This document shows, piece by piece, positions 24,347 to 32,852 of a stretch of DNA of 64,000 bases (position 1 is its first letter; each line of letters opens with the position of its first letter). This DNA comes from Achromobacter denitrificans NBRC 15125 (GTDB lineage: Bacteria > Pseudomonadota > Gammaproteobacteria > Burkholderiales > Burkholderiaceae_B): NCBI RefSeq assembly GCF_001571365.1, contig NZ_BCTQ01000030.1:1-64000 (forward strand). The letters run 5' to 3'. The position numbers were made by a program, and so were the translations under genes. The notes beneath the pieces were generated by a model that did no database searches, was not told where the DNA came from, and saw only the letters and a list, made by a program, of their open reading frames with translations.

Positions 24347-24637
24347 ATGTTTCGCCATATCGTGATGCTCAGCTTCAAGGCCCCGCTTTCCGCGCGAGAC
24401 CATAAGGATATCGTCGACCAATGCCGGGCCATCAAGGAGGCGCTTCCCGGCATAATCGACCTGCGCTTCGTCGCCAACGCGTCGGACCGCGCCCGCTCCT
24501 ACTCCCATGCTTTCGTGGCAGACTTCATCGACGCCGCCGCCCATGGTCGCTACCAGCAATCGCCGGTCCACGCGCCGCTGAAGCAGAAGGTCATGGCGCT
24601 CGGCCAACAGCTCATCGTGTTGGACTACGAAACCTGA
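24347..24637 (+). CDS. Dabb-family (stress-responsive A/B barrel) small protein
   Basis: A 96-residue protein with the dimeric alpha/beta-barrel (Dabb) pattern: M-F-R-H-I-V-M-L-S-F-K at the start, a central helix, D-L-R-F-V-A-N and the end segment Y-Q-x-S-P-V-H-x-x-L. Members are often small enzymes or ligand-binding partners in catabolic operons, including dehydratases and decarboxylases. It is last in the crotonase/Liv/SDR operon, 37 bp after the SDR, and is followed by a terminator hairpin. The specific role is unknown. Confidence 0.8.
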   Translation: MFRHIVMLSFKAPLSARDHKDIVDQCRAIKEALPGIIDLRFVANASDRARSYSHAFVADFIDAAAHGRYQQSPVHAPLKQKVMALGQQLIVLDYET

Positions 24638-24691
24638 CCGCCGGCAAGGTCTTCCAGGACTAGCGGCAGCGGCGCCTCGCGGCGTCGGGCG

Positions 24692-24726
24692 GGCGCGCCC
24701 GGACACGGATCGGGCGCGCCTCATTT
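24692..24726 (+). terminator. Terminator hairpin closing the crotonase/Liv/SDR operon
   Basis: GGCGCGCCCG (24692-24701) pairs perfectly with CGGGCGCGCC (24711-24720) around a nine-base loop and is followed by TCATTTCC. The 10-bp GC stem is strong and the T-content modest. It lies between the Dabb gene and the IclR promoter. Confidence 0.65.
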
Positions 24727-24746
24727 CCTGCGGGCTTGCCTGTAGA

Positions 24747-24776
24747 ATCGAGTCTAATTTCATTTTGAGACTCGAT
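24747..24776. promoter_or_regulatory. Operator region overlapping the start of the first IclR gene
   Basis: ATCGAGTCT (24747-24755) and AGACTCGAT (24768-24776) form a perfect 9-bp inverted repeat around AATTTCATTTTG; the right arm includes the ATG at 24775. The core TCTAATTTCATTTTGA (24753-24768) recurs identically at 36221-36236 in front of the carboxylase operon. This is probably the site where the IclR protein represses itself. Confidence 0.65.
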
Positions 24777-25581
24777 GAACACGTCCGTTGATCCGTCCTC
24801 CGTAAAGCCGGGCATTCGCGAAGTGCGGGTGCTGTCGCGCGGGCTGACCATTCTTTCGGCGTTCGAGCCGAACAACGATTGGTTGAGCAATTCCGAGATC
24901 GCCGCGCTCACCGGCCTGCCCAAGCCGACTGTGTCGCGTCTTACCGCCAACCTGCTGGAGGCGGAGTACCTGCAGTATTCGGCCCGCCGGGCCGCCTACC
25001 GTCTGGGCACGGCCGTGCTCGCCCTCGGTTTCATCGCGGCCTCGAATCGCGACTTCGTCATGCTCGCACGCCCGCTGATGCAGCAGTTCGCGGACCAGCA
25101 CCAGGTCTCGGTCGTGCTAGCGTCGCCCGACGCCAGCAGCATGGTCTGCAACGAAGTCGCGCATAGCCGGGACATGCTGTTCACGTTGCGCGTGCGGGCC
25201 GGCTCGCGCCTGCGCATGGACCGTTCGGCCCTGGGCCGGGCTTTGATCGGCGCCATGAGCGACGCCGAGCGCGCCGCCTTCATGGACAAACTCAGCGCCG
25301 CCGACCCTCAAGCCTGGGAGTTGCTCGACCGCGAAGTCCCTGCCGCGGTATCCCAAATGGCGAGCGACGGCTATTGCATCGCGGCCGGCACCCTGGAGGC
25401 CGGAACCAACGGCGCCGCGGTGGTCGTCGACACGCCGGAAGGGCCGCATACCTATGCGTTGGGCTGCGCTGCGCCGTCGAACTCCCTGGAACTGCCGCGG
25501 CTCAAACAGGCGGTGATCCCGGACCTGCTGGCCCTCAAGGCCAGGCTCGAAGCCGAACTCAGCAACATGCAGGCGGAATGA
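24775..25581 (+). CDS. IclR-family transcriptional regulator (first of a tandem pair)
   Basis: A 268-residue IclR-type regulator: N-terminal winged helix around residues 22-80 (S-N-S-E-I-A-A-L-T-G-L-P-K-P-T-V-S-R-L) and a GAF-like effector domain with the G-R-A-L-I-G region near residue 155. An inverted repeat overlaps its start codon. It shares a 16-bp identical sequence with the promoter of the carboxylase operon that ends convergently at 26369, making it the best candidate repressor of that operon. The second IclR gene overlaps its stop (ATGA). Confidence 0.92.
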   Translation: MNTSVDPSSVKPGIREVRVLSRGLTILSAFEPNNDWLSNSEIAALTGLPKPTVSRLTANLLEAEYLQYSARRAAYRLGTAVLALGFIAASNRDFVMLARPLMQQFADQHQVSVVLASPDASSMVCNEVAHSRDMLFTLRVRAGSRLRMDRSALGRALIGAMSDAERAAFMDKLSAADPQAWELLDREVPAAVSQMASDGYCIAAGTLEAGTNGAAVVVDTPEGPHTYALGCAAPSNSLELPRLKQAVIPDLLALKARLEAELSNMQAE

Positions 25582-26372
25582 TCATGGTACGGACTCGCCA
25601 ACTTACACCCGGCGCGCCCCGCGACGATGCGCAAGTGGATTCGCTGCGGCGCGGCCTGGAAGTGCTGCGCCTGTTCGACCTGCGCCACCGCAAGCTGTCG
25701 CTGGCGGACATCGCCCGTAAGCTCGACCTGTCTCGCCCGACTACCGAAAAACTGGTCCAGACGCTGTTGTCCCATCATTTCCTGCAAGCCACGGGCAACG
25801 ACAGCTACGAGCCCCACGCCGCCTGCCTGGCGCTGGGACGCGCGGCCAGGAAAGGCCTGGCCGCGAGCCAGGCTGCGCGCCCGCTCATGCGAGAGTTGTC
25901 GCAGCGCTTCGGCGTCCACGTCACCCTGAGCACGCGTGACCGGCTGCACATGCTGGTGGTCGAGCATTGCGTACCCGCCGGCCGCGTGCAGCTGGGGCTG
26001 ACCAGCGGCGCGCGATTTCCCATGGCCAGCTCGGCCTCCGGACGCGCCTATCTCTGGGGACGGCCGCAGGACCAGCGCCAGGAGTTGCTCAGCCAGATCG
26101 AAGGCGAGATGCCCCCAGGCACCTCTCGCCAGCTCGCCGACGTCCAGGCCGCTTTTCGCGAGCTCGACGCGACGGGCTGGTGCCATGTCGCCGCGCCCGT
26201 CGCCACCCAGACCGCGTCGATCGCCACGCCGGTGAAGCCGGGCTCGGAGTTCGTGCTGGCCGCAATGGCCGTCGGCGGCGATGTCACGGAAGCCATTCTG
26301 CGTGACCAGGTAGCGCCCGCCTTGCTTGCCGTGGCGCAGCGCGTCGCGCTTGCGGCCGAAGAGGACACCTAG
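25578..26372 (+). CDS. IclR-family transcriptional regulator (second of a tandem pair)
   Basis: A 264-residue IclR-type regulator starting at ATG 25578, which overlaps the previous stop by 4 bp; ATG 25584 is the alternative. The helix-turn-helix is around residues 35-70 (S-L-A-D-I-A-R-K-L-D-L-S-R-P-T-T-E-K-L), followed by an effector domain. It is clearly different in sequence from the first IclR protein, so this is not a recent duplication. Its stop overlaps the stop of the convergent crotonase gene by 2 bp. A mixed dimer or antagonistic pair is possible. Confidence 0.9.
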   Translation: MIMVRTRQLTPGAPRDDAQVDSLRRGLEVLRLFDLRHRKLSLADIARKLDLSRPTTEKLVQTLLSHHFLQATGNDSYEPHAACLALGRAARKGLAASQAARPLMRELSQRFGVHVTLSTRDRLHMLVVEHCVPAGRVQLGLTSGARFPMASSASGRAYLWGRPQDQRQELLSQIEGEMPPGTSRQLADVQAAFRELDATGWCHVAAPVATQTASIATPVKPGSEFVLAAMAVGGDVTEAILRDQVAPALLAVAQRVALAAEEDT

Positions 26373-27169
26373 CGGGCCCGGTCCAGGGCTTCTACCGCGT
26401 CACGCACCGCCCGCAAATGCTCGTCCGACGCGTGGGCGATGGCCTGGAACGCGGCCACGACGTCCAGGTGCGTCGCCAGGGTGTGCTGCTCCGCATCTCG
26501 CAGCAGGCGCTTGTGCATGCGCAACGCCTGGGCGGGATGACGCGCGATGCGGCGCGCCAAGTCGCCGGCGCGGCCGGCCAACGACTCATCGCATACCACC
26601 TCCGAGACCAGCCCGATGCGCCAGGCTTCCTGGGCATCGATGGGCTCGGCCGTAAAAGCCAGCTCCATGGCCTTGGAGCGACCAACCAGCCGCGGCAACA
26701 TCCAGGCCCCGCCGTCGCCCGCCACGATACCCAGCCGGGCAAAACTCACCGAGAAGCGCGCACTGCGCGCGGCGATGCGGATATCGCAGAAACAGGCCAG
26801 ATCGCAGCCCGCCCCGTAGGCCGGACCATTCACGGCGGCGATGGTCGGAATCTCGATTTCCGCCAGCGCGGCGGGCAATTGGTGCACGGTCTCGCGGTAG
26901 CGCGCCTGCACCTGGGCGACGTCGCCGGCCGAAAATCCCTCTCGTTGCGCCATCTGGCGCAGGTCTCCGCCGGCGCAGAAGGCCTTGCCTACGCCGGTGA
27001 CGATCAGCACACGGGCCGAGGGATCGGCATTGACTCGCCTCACGTGGCTTGCCAGTTCCTGAAACTGTGAACCGTCGGAGAAGCGGTTCAAGGTGTCGGG
27101 ATGGCAGAGACTGAGCGTGACGACGCCATCGTCATCGTCGCGCCGCACGAAATCCGGCTCGGAGGCCAT
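26369..27169 (-). CDS. Crotonase-family protein lacking both hydratase glutamates
   Basis: A 266-residue crotonase. ATG 27169 has AGGAG upstream and lies 2 bp past the stop of the preceding crotonase gene. The oxyanion motifs F-C-A-G-G-D-L and G-P-A-Y-G-A-G-C-D are present. The first catalytic position is Asp (C-D-L), and the second is Phe in S-F-A-R-L-G where hydratases have P-E-I-x-L-G. It is the last gene of the nine-gene carboxylase operon. It probably performs a crotonase reaction other than simple hydration; the substrate is unknown. Confidence 0.85.
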   Translation of the reverse strand: MASEPDFVRRDDDDGVVTLSLCHPDTLNRFSDGSQFQELASHVRRVNADPSARVLIVTGVGKAFCAGGDLRQMAQREGFSAGDVAQVQARYRETVHQLPAALAEIEIPTIAAVNGPAYGAGCDLACFCDIRIAARSARFSVSFARLGIVAGDGGAWMLPRLVGRSKAMELAFTAEPIDAQEAWRIGLVSEVVCDESLAGRAGDLARRIARHPAQALRMHKRLLRDAEQHTLATHLDVVAAFQAIAHASDEHLRAVRDAVEALDRAR

Positions 27170-27171
27170 GG

Positions 27172-27960
27172 CTATGCTCCTATCCACCGCGGCGCGCGCT
27201 TCTCGGCAAAGGCCAGCGGCCCTTCGATCGCGTCGGCGCTGGAGTACACGCGCTCGTGATAGCGGCACGCCGCCTCCAGGCCGCGCTCGCATCCCAGGTC
27301 CATGGCCGCCCCGACACTCTTCTTGGCGGCCCACACGGTAAGCGGCGCATTGCCGGCGATCGTGCGCGCGATCGACTGCGCGCGGGCGCGCACCGCGTCG
27401 GCGGTGGCTTCGACGTAGTTAACGAAGCCCAATTGGTGAAAACGCTCGATCGGGTGCATTTCGCCGGTGAGCATCAGCTCCAGCATGAAGGGCTGCGGCA
27501 ACATCCACAACATGGGCACTCCCCAGGGAGACCCTCTCCCCACCTTGGCCTCGGAAATGCCGCCCAGCGTGTCCCGCAGCCCGACCCGGATATCGCTGTT
27601 GGCGGCCAGGACCATGCCGCCGGCGGTGAAATGCCCCGTCATGGCGGCGATGATGGGCTTGGGCACGCGGCGCATGCGCTGGTGAAACGGATCGCGGAGC
27701 ATCTGCAGCATGTCCTTGCCGGAATCGGCGCGCACCTGGGCAGCCTCCTTCAGGTCCATGCCGGCCGAGAAAACCCCGCAGTCGGCAGAGGTCAGGATCA
27801 CCACGCGCACGGCGTCGTCGCGCTCAACCTCGTCCCACAGGTCCAACAGGCGCTCGCAGATGGCGATGGACAGCGCATTGCGTTGGGCAGGGCGGTCTAT
27901 GCATATCGTGGCGATGCCATCTCGCACGGAATACAGAACTGGGGCGTCGTTTTTTTTCAT
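27172..27960 (-). CDS. Enoyl-CoA hydratase/isomerase family protein
   Basis: A 262-residue crotonase with V-F-S-A-G-M-D-L (oxyanion hole; Met replaces the second Gly) and G-H-F-T-A-G-G-M. The first catalytic Glu is replaced by Met, while the second is kept in I-S-E-A-K-V-G. It may act like the one-glutamate isomerase/hydratase members. It precedes the other crotonase gene by 2 bp and follows the Bug gene by 83 bp. In acyclic-terpene and leucine pathways the step after carboxylation is a crotonase hydration, which fits this position. Confidence 0.86.
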   Translation of the reverse strand: MKKNDAPVLYSVRDGIATICIDRPAQRNALSIAICERLLDLWDEVERDDAVRVVILTSADCGVFSAGMDLKEAAQVRADSGKDMLQMLRDPFHQRMRRVPKPIIAAMTGHFTAGGMVLAANSDIRVGLRDTLGGISEAKVGRGSPWGVPMLWMLPQPFMLELMLTGEMHPIERFHQLGFVNYVEATADAVRARAQSIARTIAGNAPLTVWAAKKSVGAAMDLGCERGLEAACRYHERVYSSADAIEGPLAFAEKRAPRWIGA

Positions 27961-28043
27961 GATGCTGGGCGGGCTCGCAAGTCAATGGGAATCAGGACGG
28001 TCAGACTGCGGGCCGCGCGCCGGGCCGGCGCGCGGCCCGGTGT

Positions 28044-29012
28044 TCATTCGGGCTTGATGCCCGCTTCCCGGGTCAGCTTGCCATAGTGCGCGCTCTCCTC
28101 GGCGATGTACTTGCCGAAGGCCTGGGGCGCCATGGGCGGCAGCAGCTCGTAGCCTACGCCATCGATCTGCTTGCGAACCTCCGGCTGCGCGAGCGCGCCC
28201 GTAATTTCCCGGTTGAGCTTTTCTACGACGTCGGGAGGCGTTCCCGCGGGCGCGAACAACCCGTTCCAATTCCCGATCTCGAATCCCGGCAGGGCCTCCT
28301 TCATGGCGGGCACGCCGGGGAGTTTTTCCGATCGCGCCGGCGTGATGGCCAAGGGCTTGAGCTTGCCCGAAGTCATGTAGGCCAGGCCTGTGGAAAAGTC
28401 GATGAACATCATCTGCGTCTGGCCGCCGAGCAGCTCGGACACGGCCTGGCCATAGGCCTTGTACGGGATCTCCGAGATATCGGTATGCGTCATCACACGG
28501 AAGGTGCTCCCCGTGATGCGCGTGGTGCTGTTGGCGTAGGGAAACGAGAGTTTCCCCGGGTTCGCCTTGGCGTAGGCGATGAGCTCCGCCACGGAATTCA
28601 CCGGCACCGAAGGGTTGACCACGAGCGCGTGCGGAACCCCGCCGACGATGGCGACCGGCGCGAAATCCTTCAAGCCGTCATAGGAGATGTTCTTGAAGAA
28701 GTACTTGTTCGCGACCTGGGTGGTGTTGGTCCCGAACAGGAGGGTGTAGCCGTCGGCTTGAGCGCGGGCCACATATTCGCTGCCTATCATGCCGGTGGCG
28801 CCGGGTCGGTTCTGCACGATCAGCGGTTGGCCCAAACGCTTGGACAGCGAATCGGACAGTACCCGCGCCACCGCGTCGGTCGGACTGCCCGCGGCAAAGG
28901 GCACGACCACCGTAATCGGCTTTTCCGGATAGGCAGAAGCCGGGGCCGCCTGCGCGCCGTGTACGCATACTGTCAGCGCCATCAAACCCGTAAACAGGGA
29001 AAATCTCATCAT
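28044..29012 (-). CDS. Bug-family (TctC) periplasmic solute-binding protein
   Basis: A 322-residue protein with a signal peptide (about residues 1-22) and the TctC fold: Y-P-E-K-P-I-T-V-V-V-P-F-A-A-G-S-P-T-D at the mature start, then I-V-Q-N-R-P-G-A-T-G and A-Q-A-D-G-Y-T-L-L-F-G. Bug proteins bind carboxylates for tripartite tricarboxylate transporters or act as sensors. No TctA/TctB genes are nearby. It lies inside the carboxylase operon, so its ligand is probably the acid that operon degrades. Confidence 0.93.
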   Translation of the reverse strand: MMRFSLFTGLMALTVCVHGAQAAPASAYPEKPITVVVPFAAGSPTDAVARVLSDSLSKRLGQPLIVQNRPGATGMIGSEYVARAQADGYTLLFGTNTTQVANKYFFKNISYDGLKDFAPVAIVGGVPHALVVNPSVPVNSVAELIAYAKANPGKLSFPYANSTTRITGSTFRVMTHTDISEIPYKAYGQAVSELLGGQTQMMFIDFSTGLAYMTSGKLKPLAITPARSEKLPGVPAMKEALPGFEIGNWNGLFAPAGTPPDVVEKLNREITGALAQPEVRKQIDGVGYELLPPMAPQAFGKYIAEESAHYGKLTREAGIKPE

Positions 29013-29067
29013 CGTCTCCTAGAGTGGATCGGGGCCGTCTGGGCGTCCCTCGACAAAAAAACGCGGT

Positions 29068-29562
29068 TCATTCCTGCGGCCTGGTCTTGACCATGCGCAA
29101 GGGGTTGTAGGTCAACACGACGTCTCCGCGCTGGTTCACCACCCGGTTGGCGGTGCGCACCAAGCCGCGGTCGGGCTTGCTGGTGGCCCGGGCCTCGACG
29201 ACTTCGCACTCGACGTGGACCGTGTCGCCGGCGTTGGTGGGCCGGAGAACCTTGACATCCGCCTCCATGAACGCCATGCCCGTTCGCTGCATGGTGCTCT
29301 GCATCAGCAGTCCTTCCGCGATGCAGAACACGAGCGATCCGGGTGCGGGGCGAGAACCGATGACCGATTGCGAAGCGATGTAGTCCAGATTGGTGAACAT
29401 TTCCTCCACCATGCCCACTGTGCCGATGAATAAGGTGATGTCGGCCTCGGTGATGGTCCGACCCAAGGTGCGGTAGCGGTAGCCCGGCTCCACGTCGTTC
29501 CAGTAAAAGCCCAGGCCCAGCACCTCCAGCCCGTTCTCGTCCACATTGATCGATCTACGCAT
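29068..29562 (-). CDS. MaoC-like hot-dog-fold protein without the usual catalytic pair
   Basis: A 164-residue MaoC-type protein. It keeps I-T-E-A-D-I-T-L-F before the active-site helix and the P-A-P-G-S segment after it. The catalytic Asp and His of R-specific hydratases (S-G-D-Y-N-P-L-H) are replaced: the region reads V-G-M-V-E-E-M-F-T-N. It is therefore unlikely to hydrate an enoyl-CoA by the standard mechanism. It may be a structural partner, a thioesterase-like protein or a catalyst with other residues. It sits between the CaiB and Bug genes of the operon. Confidence 0.8.
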   Translation of the reverse strand: MRRSINVDENGLEVLGLGFYWNDVEPGYRYRTLGRTITEADITLFIGTVGMVEEMFTNLDYIASQSVIGSRPAPGSLVFCIAEGLLMQSTMQRTGMAFMEADVKVLRPTNAGDTVHVECEVVEARATSKPDRGLVRTANRVVNQRGDVVLTYNPLRMVKTRPQE

Positions 29563-29600
29563 ACTGTCTTCTCCTGGTTGTAGGGGGTTTGGCGTTCCTG

Positions 29601-30821
29601 TCAGATCACGCCAGCCTGGCGCAGCTCGGCCAGGTGGTCCGGCTCGATTCCCAATGACCGCAGGACCTCTTCGTTGTGCTGTCCCAACGCGGGCGGCGCG
29701 CCGGCGGGCTCCAGTGGGGTTTCTGAAAAGCGGATTGGATTACGCACGGTCGGCACCGGGCCGTAGACCGGATGCTCCAGTTCGGCCCGCATGCCGCGCG
29801 CGATCACCTGCTCGTCGGCGAAGACCTGATCCATGCCGTTGATGGGCCCGCCGGGGACTTGGGCCCGCTCCAGCAGAGCGGTCCAGTCGGCCAGGGCGCG
29901 CGAACGCGTCACCGGCACCAGCCAGGCATCCAGTTCCGCCCGGTTGAGCACGCGGGCGGAGATGGTGGCGAAACGCGGGTCGGTACCGACTTCCGGCTGC
30001 CCCACCGCCTGGCACAAACGCCGGAACTGAGTGTCGTTGCCCACGGCCAGAACCAGATGGCCGTCGGCAGCCGGATAGACGGCGTACGGCGCGATATTGG
30101 GATGGCCGCTGCCCATGCGCCGGGGCACCTGGCCGCTGACCAGGAAGTTCATCGATTGGTTCACCAGCGAACCCACCATGCAGTCCAGCAGGCTGATGTC
30201 GATGTGCTGCCCGCCACGGCCACGATCGCGGTGCTGCAAGGCGGCAAGGATAGCGGTGGTCGCGTACATGCCCGCCAACAGATCGGCCACCGCGACGCCC
30301 GCGCGTTGGGGGCCGCCGCCGGGCAGCTCGTCGCGCTCACCCGTCACGCTCATCAGGCCGCCCATTCCCTGTATCAGGTAGTCGTAGCCGGCGCGGTCCT
30401 TGTAGGGACCCGTCTGTCCGAAGCCGGTCACCGAACAATAAACAAGCTGCGGATTGATCTCGCGCAGCGCCGCGTAGTCCAGGCCATATCTTTTCAATGC
30501 GCCAACCTTGTAGTTCTCGACGAACACGTCCGCATTGCGCGCCAGCTCGCGCACGATTTCCTGGCCCCGCGGATGGGAGAAATCGATGGCCAGGGATTTC
30601 TTGCCGCGGTTGCAGCTCATGAAATAGGCGGCATCTCCATCCATGCCGGTGCCGCTGTCCTTGAGAAAGGGCGGCCCCATCTGTCGCGTATCGTCGCCGA
30701 CTCCCGGCTTCTCCACCTTGATGACCTCGGCGCCCAGGTCGGCCAGGTTCTGCGTGGCCCAAGGGCCGGCCAGAATGCGGGAGAGGTCCAGGACGCGGAT
30801 ATGGCTCAACGGTTTCTGCAT
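29601..30821 (-). CDS. CaiB/BaiF family (class III) CoA-transferase
   Basis: A 406-residue class III CoA-transferase starting at ATG 30821 (M-Q-K-P-L-S-H-I-R-V-L-D-L-S-R). Typical parts: L-A-G-P-W-A-T-Q near the N terminus, E-V-I-K-V-E-K-P, and the catalytic aspartate in V-A-V-A-D-L-L-A-G-M-Y. It moves CoA between carboxylic acids and would activate or recycle the acid handled by the adjoining carboxylase. It starts 13 bp after the carboxylase alpha gene. The acid is not identifiable from sequence. Confidence 0.9.
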   Translation of the reverse strand: MQKPLSHIRVLDLSRILAGPWATQNLADLGAEVIKVEKPGVGDDTRQMGPPFLKDSGTGMDGDAAYFMSCNRGKKSLAIDFSHPRGQEIVRELARNADVFVENYKVGALKRYGLDYAALREINPQLVYCSVTGFGQTGPYKDRAGYDYLIQGMGGLMSVTGERDELPGGGPQRAGVAVADLLAGMYATTAILAALQHRDRGRGGQHIDISLLDCMVGSLVNQSMNFLVSGQVPRRMGSGHPNIAPYAVYPAADGHLVLAVGNDTQFRRLCQAVGQPEVGTDPRFATISARVLNRAELDAWLVPVTRSRALADWTALLERAQVPGGPINGMDQVFADEQVIARGMRAELEHPVYGPVPTVRNPIRFSETPLEPAGAPPALGQHNEEVLRSLGIEPDHLAELRQAGVI

Positions 30822-30834
30822 AGTGGTCTCGGTG

Positions 30835-32850
30835 CTAGCGGCTGATGCCGGACGAAATGGTCGGTTCATCGATGGATTCAGGAACATCGGCCAACGCCGC
30901 GTCATCCTGGACGATATCGGCGATGAGCTCGCCCTCGCGCACGCTGTCGCCAGGCCCATAGCGCAGAAACGCCACGGAGCCCTCGACATCGGCCACGATC
31001 GAATACTCCATCTTCATGGCTTCGATAACGGCCAGAATGTCTCCGGGCCGCACGCGATCCCCCTGCCGCACCGCCACGGCCGCGATGACGCCGGACATCG
31101 GCGCCGTCGCGGCGCCAGCCGCCAGGGCGCTGCCGTCGCGTCCCTGCGGAATCGGCCGCACGGTGTAGTGGTCGCCCGCCACCTGCAGATGCCAGCCATC
31201 CTCCGCCGGGCAGGCGTCCCAGCGCCACCCGTCGACGCTACCGCCCGCGCCGTCGTCATCGCTCGACACGCTCCAGCTTTTCCCTTCGTGATTCGCCCGG
31301 ACGTTGCCCTTTTCGATTTCCCGCAGCGCAGCCCAGGCGGGCTCGGCATCCAGCACGAAATGCACGGCCCCGAAAGGCGCCCCCGGGTCGAGGAAGCGCC
31401 GGTCCGCCGCCCCCCAAGGCGTGCCGGCGAGCCAGGGCGAAGCGCGGTGCGCCCGCGCTGGGAGGGATAGCGCGGCCCCTACCGCCGTGGCCGCCCCGCG
31501 GCTGCATGGCATTTGCAGCGCCTTGCGCTCATCCAGATAGCGCGTGTGGACTTCGCCCGCCTGCACGGCCGGATCGTCGAGCAGGCGCAACAGGTAGCCG
31601 ACGTTGCTGGTCACGCCCAGCAGCGCCGTCCGGCCCAGGCCCGCCTTCAACGCGGCCAGCGCGGCAGGACGGTCGACGGCGCTGGCGATGATCTTGGCCA
31701 CCATGGGATCGTAGAAGGGCGGCACTTCGCCACAGCCGTCCAGGCCGGCGTCGACCCGCAGGCCGACGGGCCAGCGTGCGCGCGTCACCGTCCCGGGCGC
31801 GGGGCGGAAGTCGTTGGCTGGGTCTTCGGCGTAGATCCGGGCCTCGACGGCATGCCCGCGGCACGCAATGTCGGACTGCGCCAGTGGTAGATCCTGCCCT
31901 GCCGCCACGCGCAGTTGCCACTCGACCAGGTCCAGCCCCGTGACCGCCTCGGTGACCGGATGCTCGACCTGCAGGCGCGTGTTCACCTCCAGGAAGTAGC
32001 TGTTGAAATCCCGGTCCACGATGAACTCGAAGGTTCCGGCGTTGCGGTAGTTCAAGCTTCGGGCGCCTTGTACGGCCGCTTCCAGCAACCGCTGGCGTGC
32101 CTGCTCGGGCAGGCGCGGCGCCGGCGCTTCCTCGATGACTTTCTGGTGCCGGCGCTGCAGCGAGCATTCGCGCTCATACAGGTGCACCACATTGCCGCGA
32201 CCATCGCCGAACACCTGGACCTCGATGTGGCGAGGTTCCTCGATGTACCGCTCCACGATCATCCGCCCATCGCCGAAACTGTTGCGGGCCACTCGGATGG
32301 CCGACTCGATGATCCGCGGCAGATCATCATGCCGAGTGATGATCTGCATACCCTTGCCGCCGCCCCCGGCGGACGGCTTGAGCAAGATAGGAAGTTCAAT
32401 GGCGCGCGCCAAGGCCGCGATGTCGGCGGGATCGTCGCTGGCGTCGTCGGTTCCGGGCACGACCGGCACCCCGGCCGCGCGCATCAACGCCTTCGCCCGG
32501 GCCTTGTCCCCCAGCGCCGCGATGGTCGCGGGCGCCGGACCGATGAAGGCCATGCCCGCCGCTTCCACGGCCCCCGCGAAATCGCTGTTTTCGGAGAGAA
32601 AGCCGTAGCCCGGATGGACCGCCTCGCATGTCGTTTCGCGGGCGGCCTGGAGCAGCTTCGCGACATTCAGATAGCTGTCGGCGGCGGCGCCCGCGCCCAG
32701 CAGTACCGCGCGGACCGCCCCGCGCAGGTGCGCAGCGTCCGCATCCGCCAGCGAGTACACCGCCACGTACTCCACGCCCAGGCGCCGGCAGGTGCGCGCA
32801 ATACGGCAGGCGATCTCGCCCCGGTTCGCAATGAGGATTCTTTTGAACAT
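30835..32850 (-). CDS. Acyl-CoA carboxylase, biotin carboxylase/BCCP (alpha) subunit
   Basis: A 671-residue alpha subunit starting at ATG 32850. The N-terminal biotin carboxylase begins F-K-R-I-L-I-A-N-R-G-E-I-A and carries the ATP-grasp loop K-P-S-A-G-G-G-G-K-G. A middle linker follows, then a C-terminal biotinyl domain with E-A-M-K-M, whose Lys is at about residue 613. The enzyme charges biotin with bicarbonate and ATP, and the beta subunit carboxylates the acyl-CoA. The layout matches methylcrotonyl-, geranyl- or propionyl-type carboxylases. The AtuA-like neighbours favour a geranyl/methylcrotonyl-like substrate, but this is inference. Confidence 0.92.
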   Translation of the reverse strand: MFKRILIANRGEIACRIARTCRRLGVEYVAVYSLADADAAHLRGAVRAVLLGAGAAADSYLNVAKLLQAARETTCEAVHPGYGFLSENSDFAGAVEAAGMAFIGPAPATIAALGDKARAKALMRAAGVPVVPGTDDASDDPADIAALARAIELPILLKPSAGGGGKGMQIITRHDDLPRIIESAIRVARNSFGDGRMIVERYIEEPRHIEVQVFGDGRGNVVHLYERECSLQRRHQKVIEEAPAPRLPEQARQRLLEAAVQGARSLNYRNAGTFEFIVDRDFNSYFLEVNTRLQVEHPVTEAVTGLDLVEWQLRVAAGQDLPLAQSDIACRGHAVEARIYAEDPANDFRPAPGTVTRARWPVGLRVDAGLDGCGEVPPFYDPMVAKIIASAVDRPAALAALKAGLGRTALLGVTSNVGYLLRLLDDPAVQAGEVHTRYLDERKALQMPCSRGAATAVGAALSLPARAHRASPWLAGTPWGAADRRFLDPGAPFGAVHFVLDAEPAWAALREIEKGNVRANHEGKSWSVSSDDDGAGGSVDGWRWDACPAEDGWHLQVAGDHYTVRPIPQGRDGSALAAGAATAPMSGVIAAVAVRQGDRVRPGDILAVIEAMKMEYSIVADVEGSVAFLRYGPGDSVREGELIADIVQDDAALADVPESIDEPTISSGISR

Positions 32851-32852
32851 GG

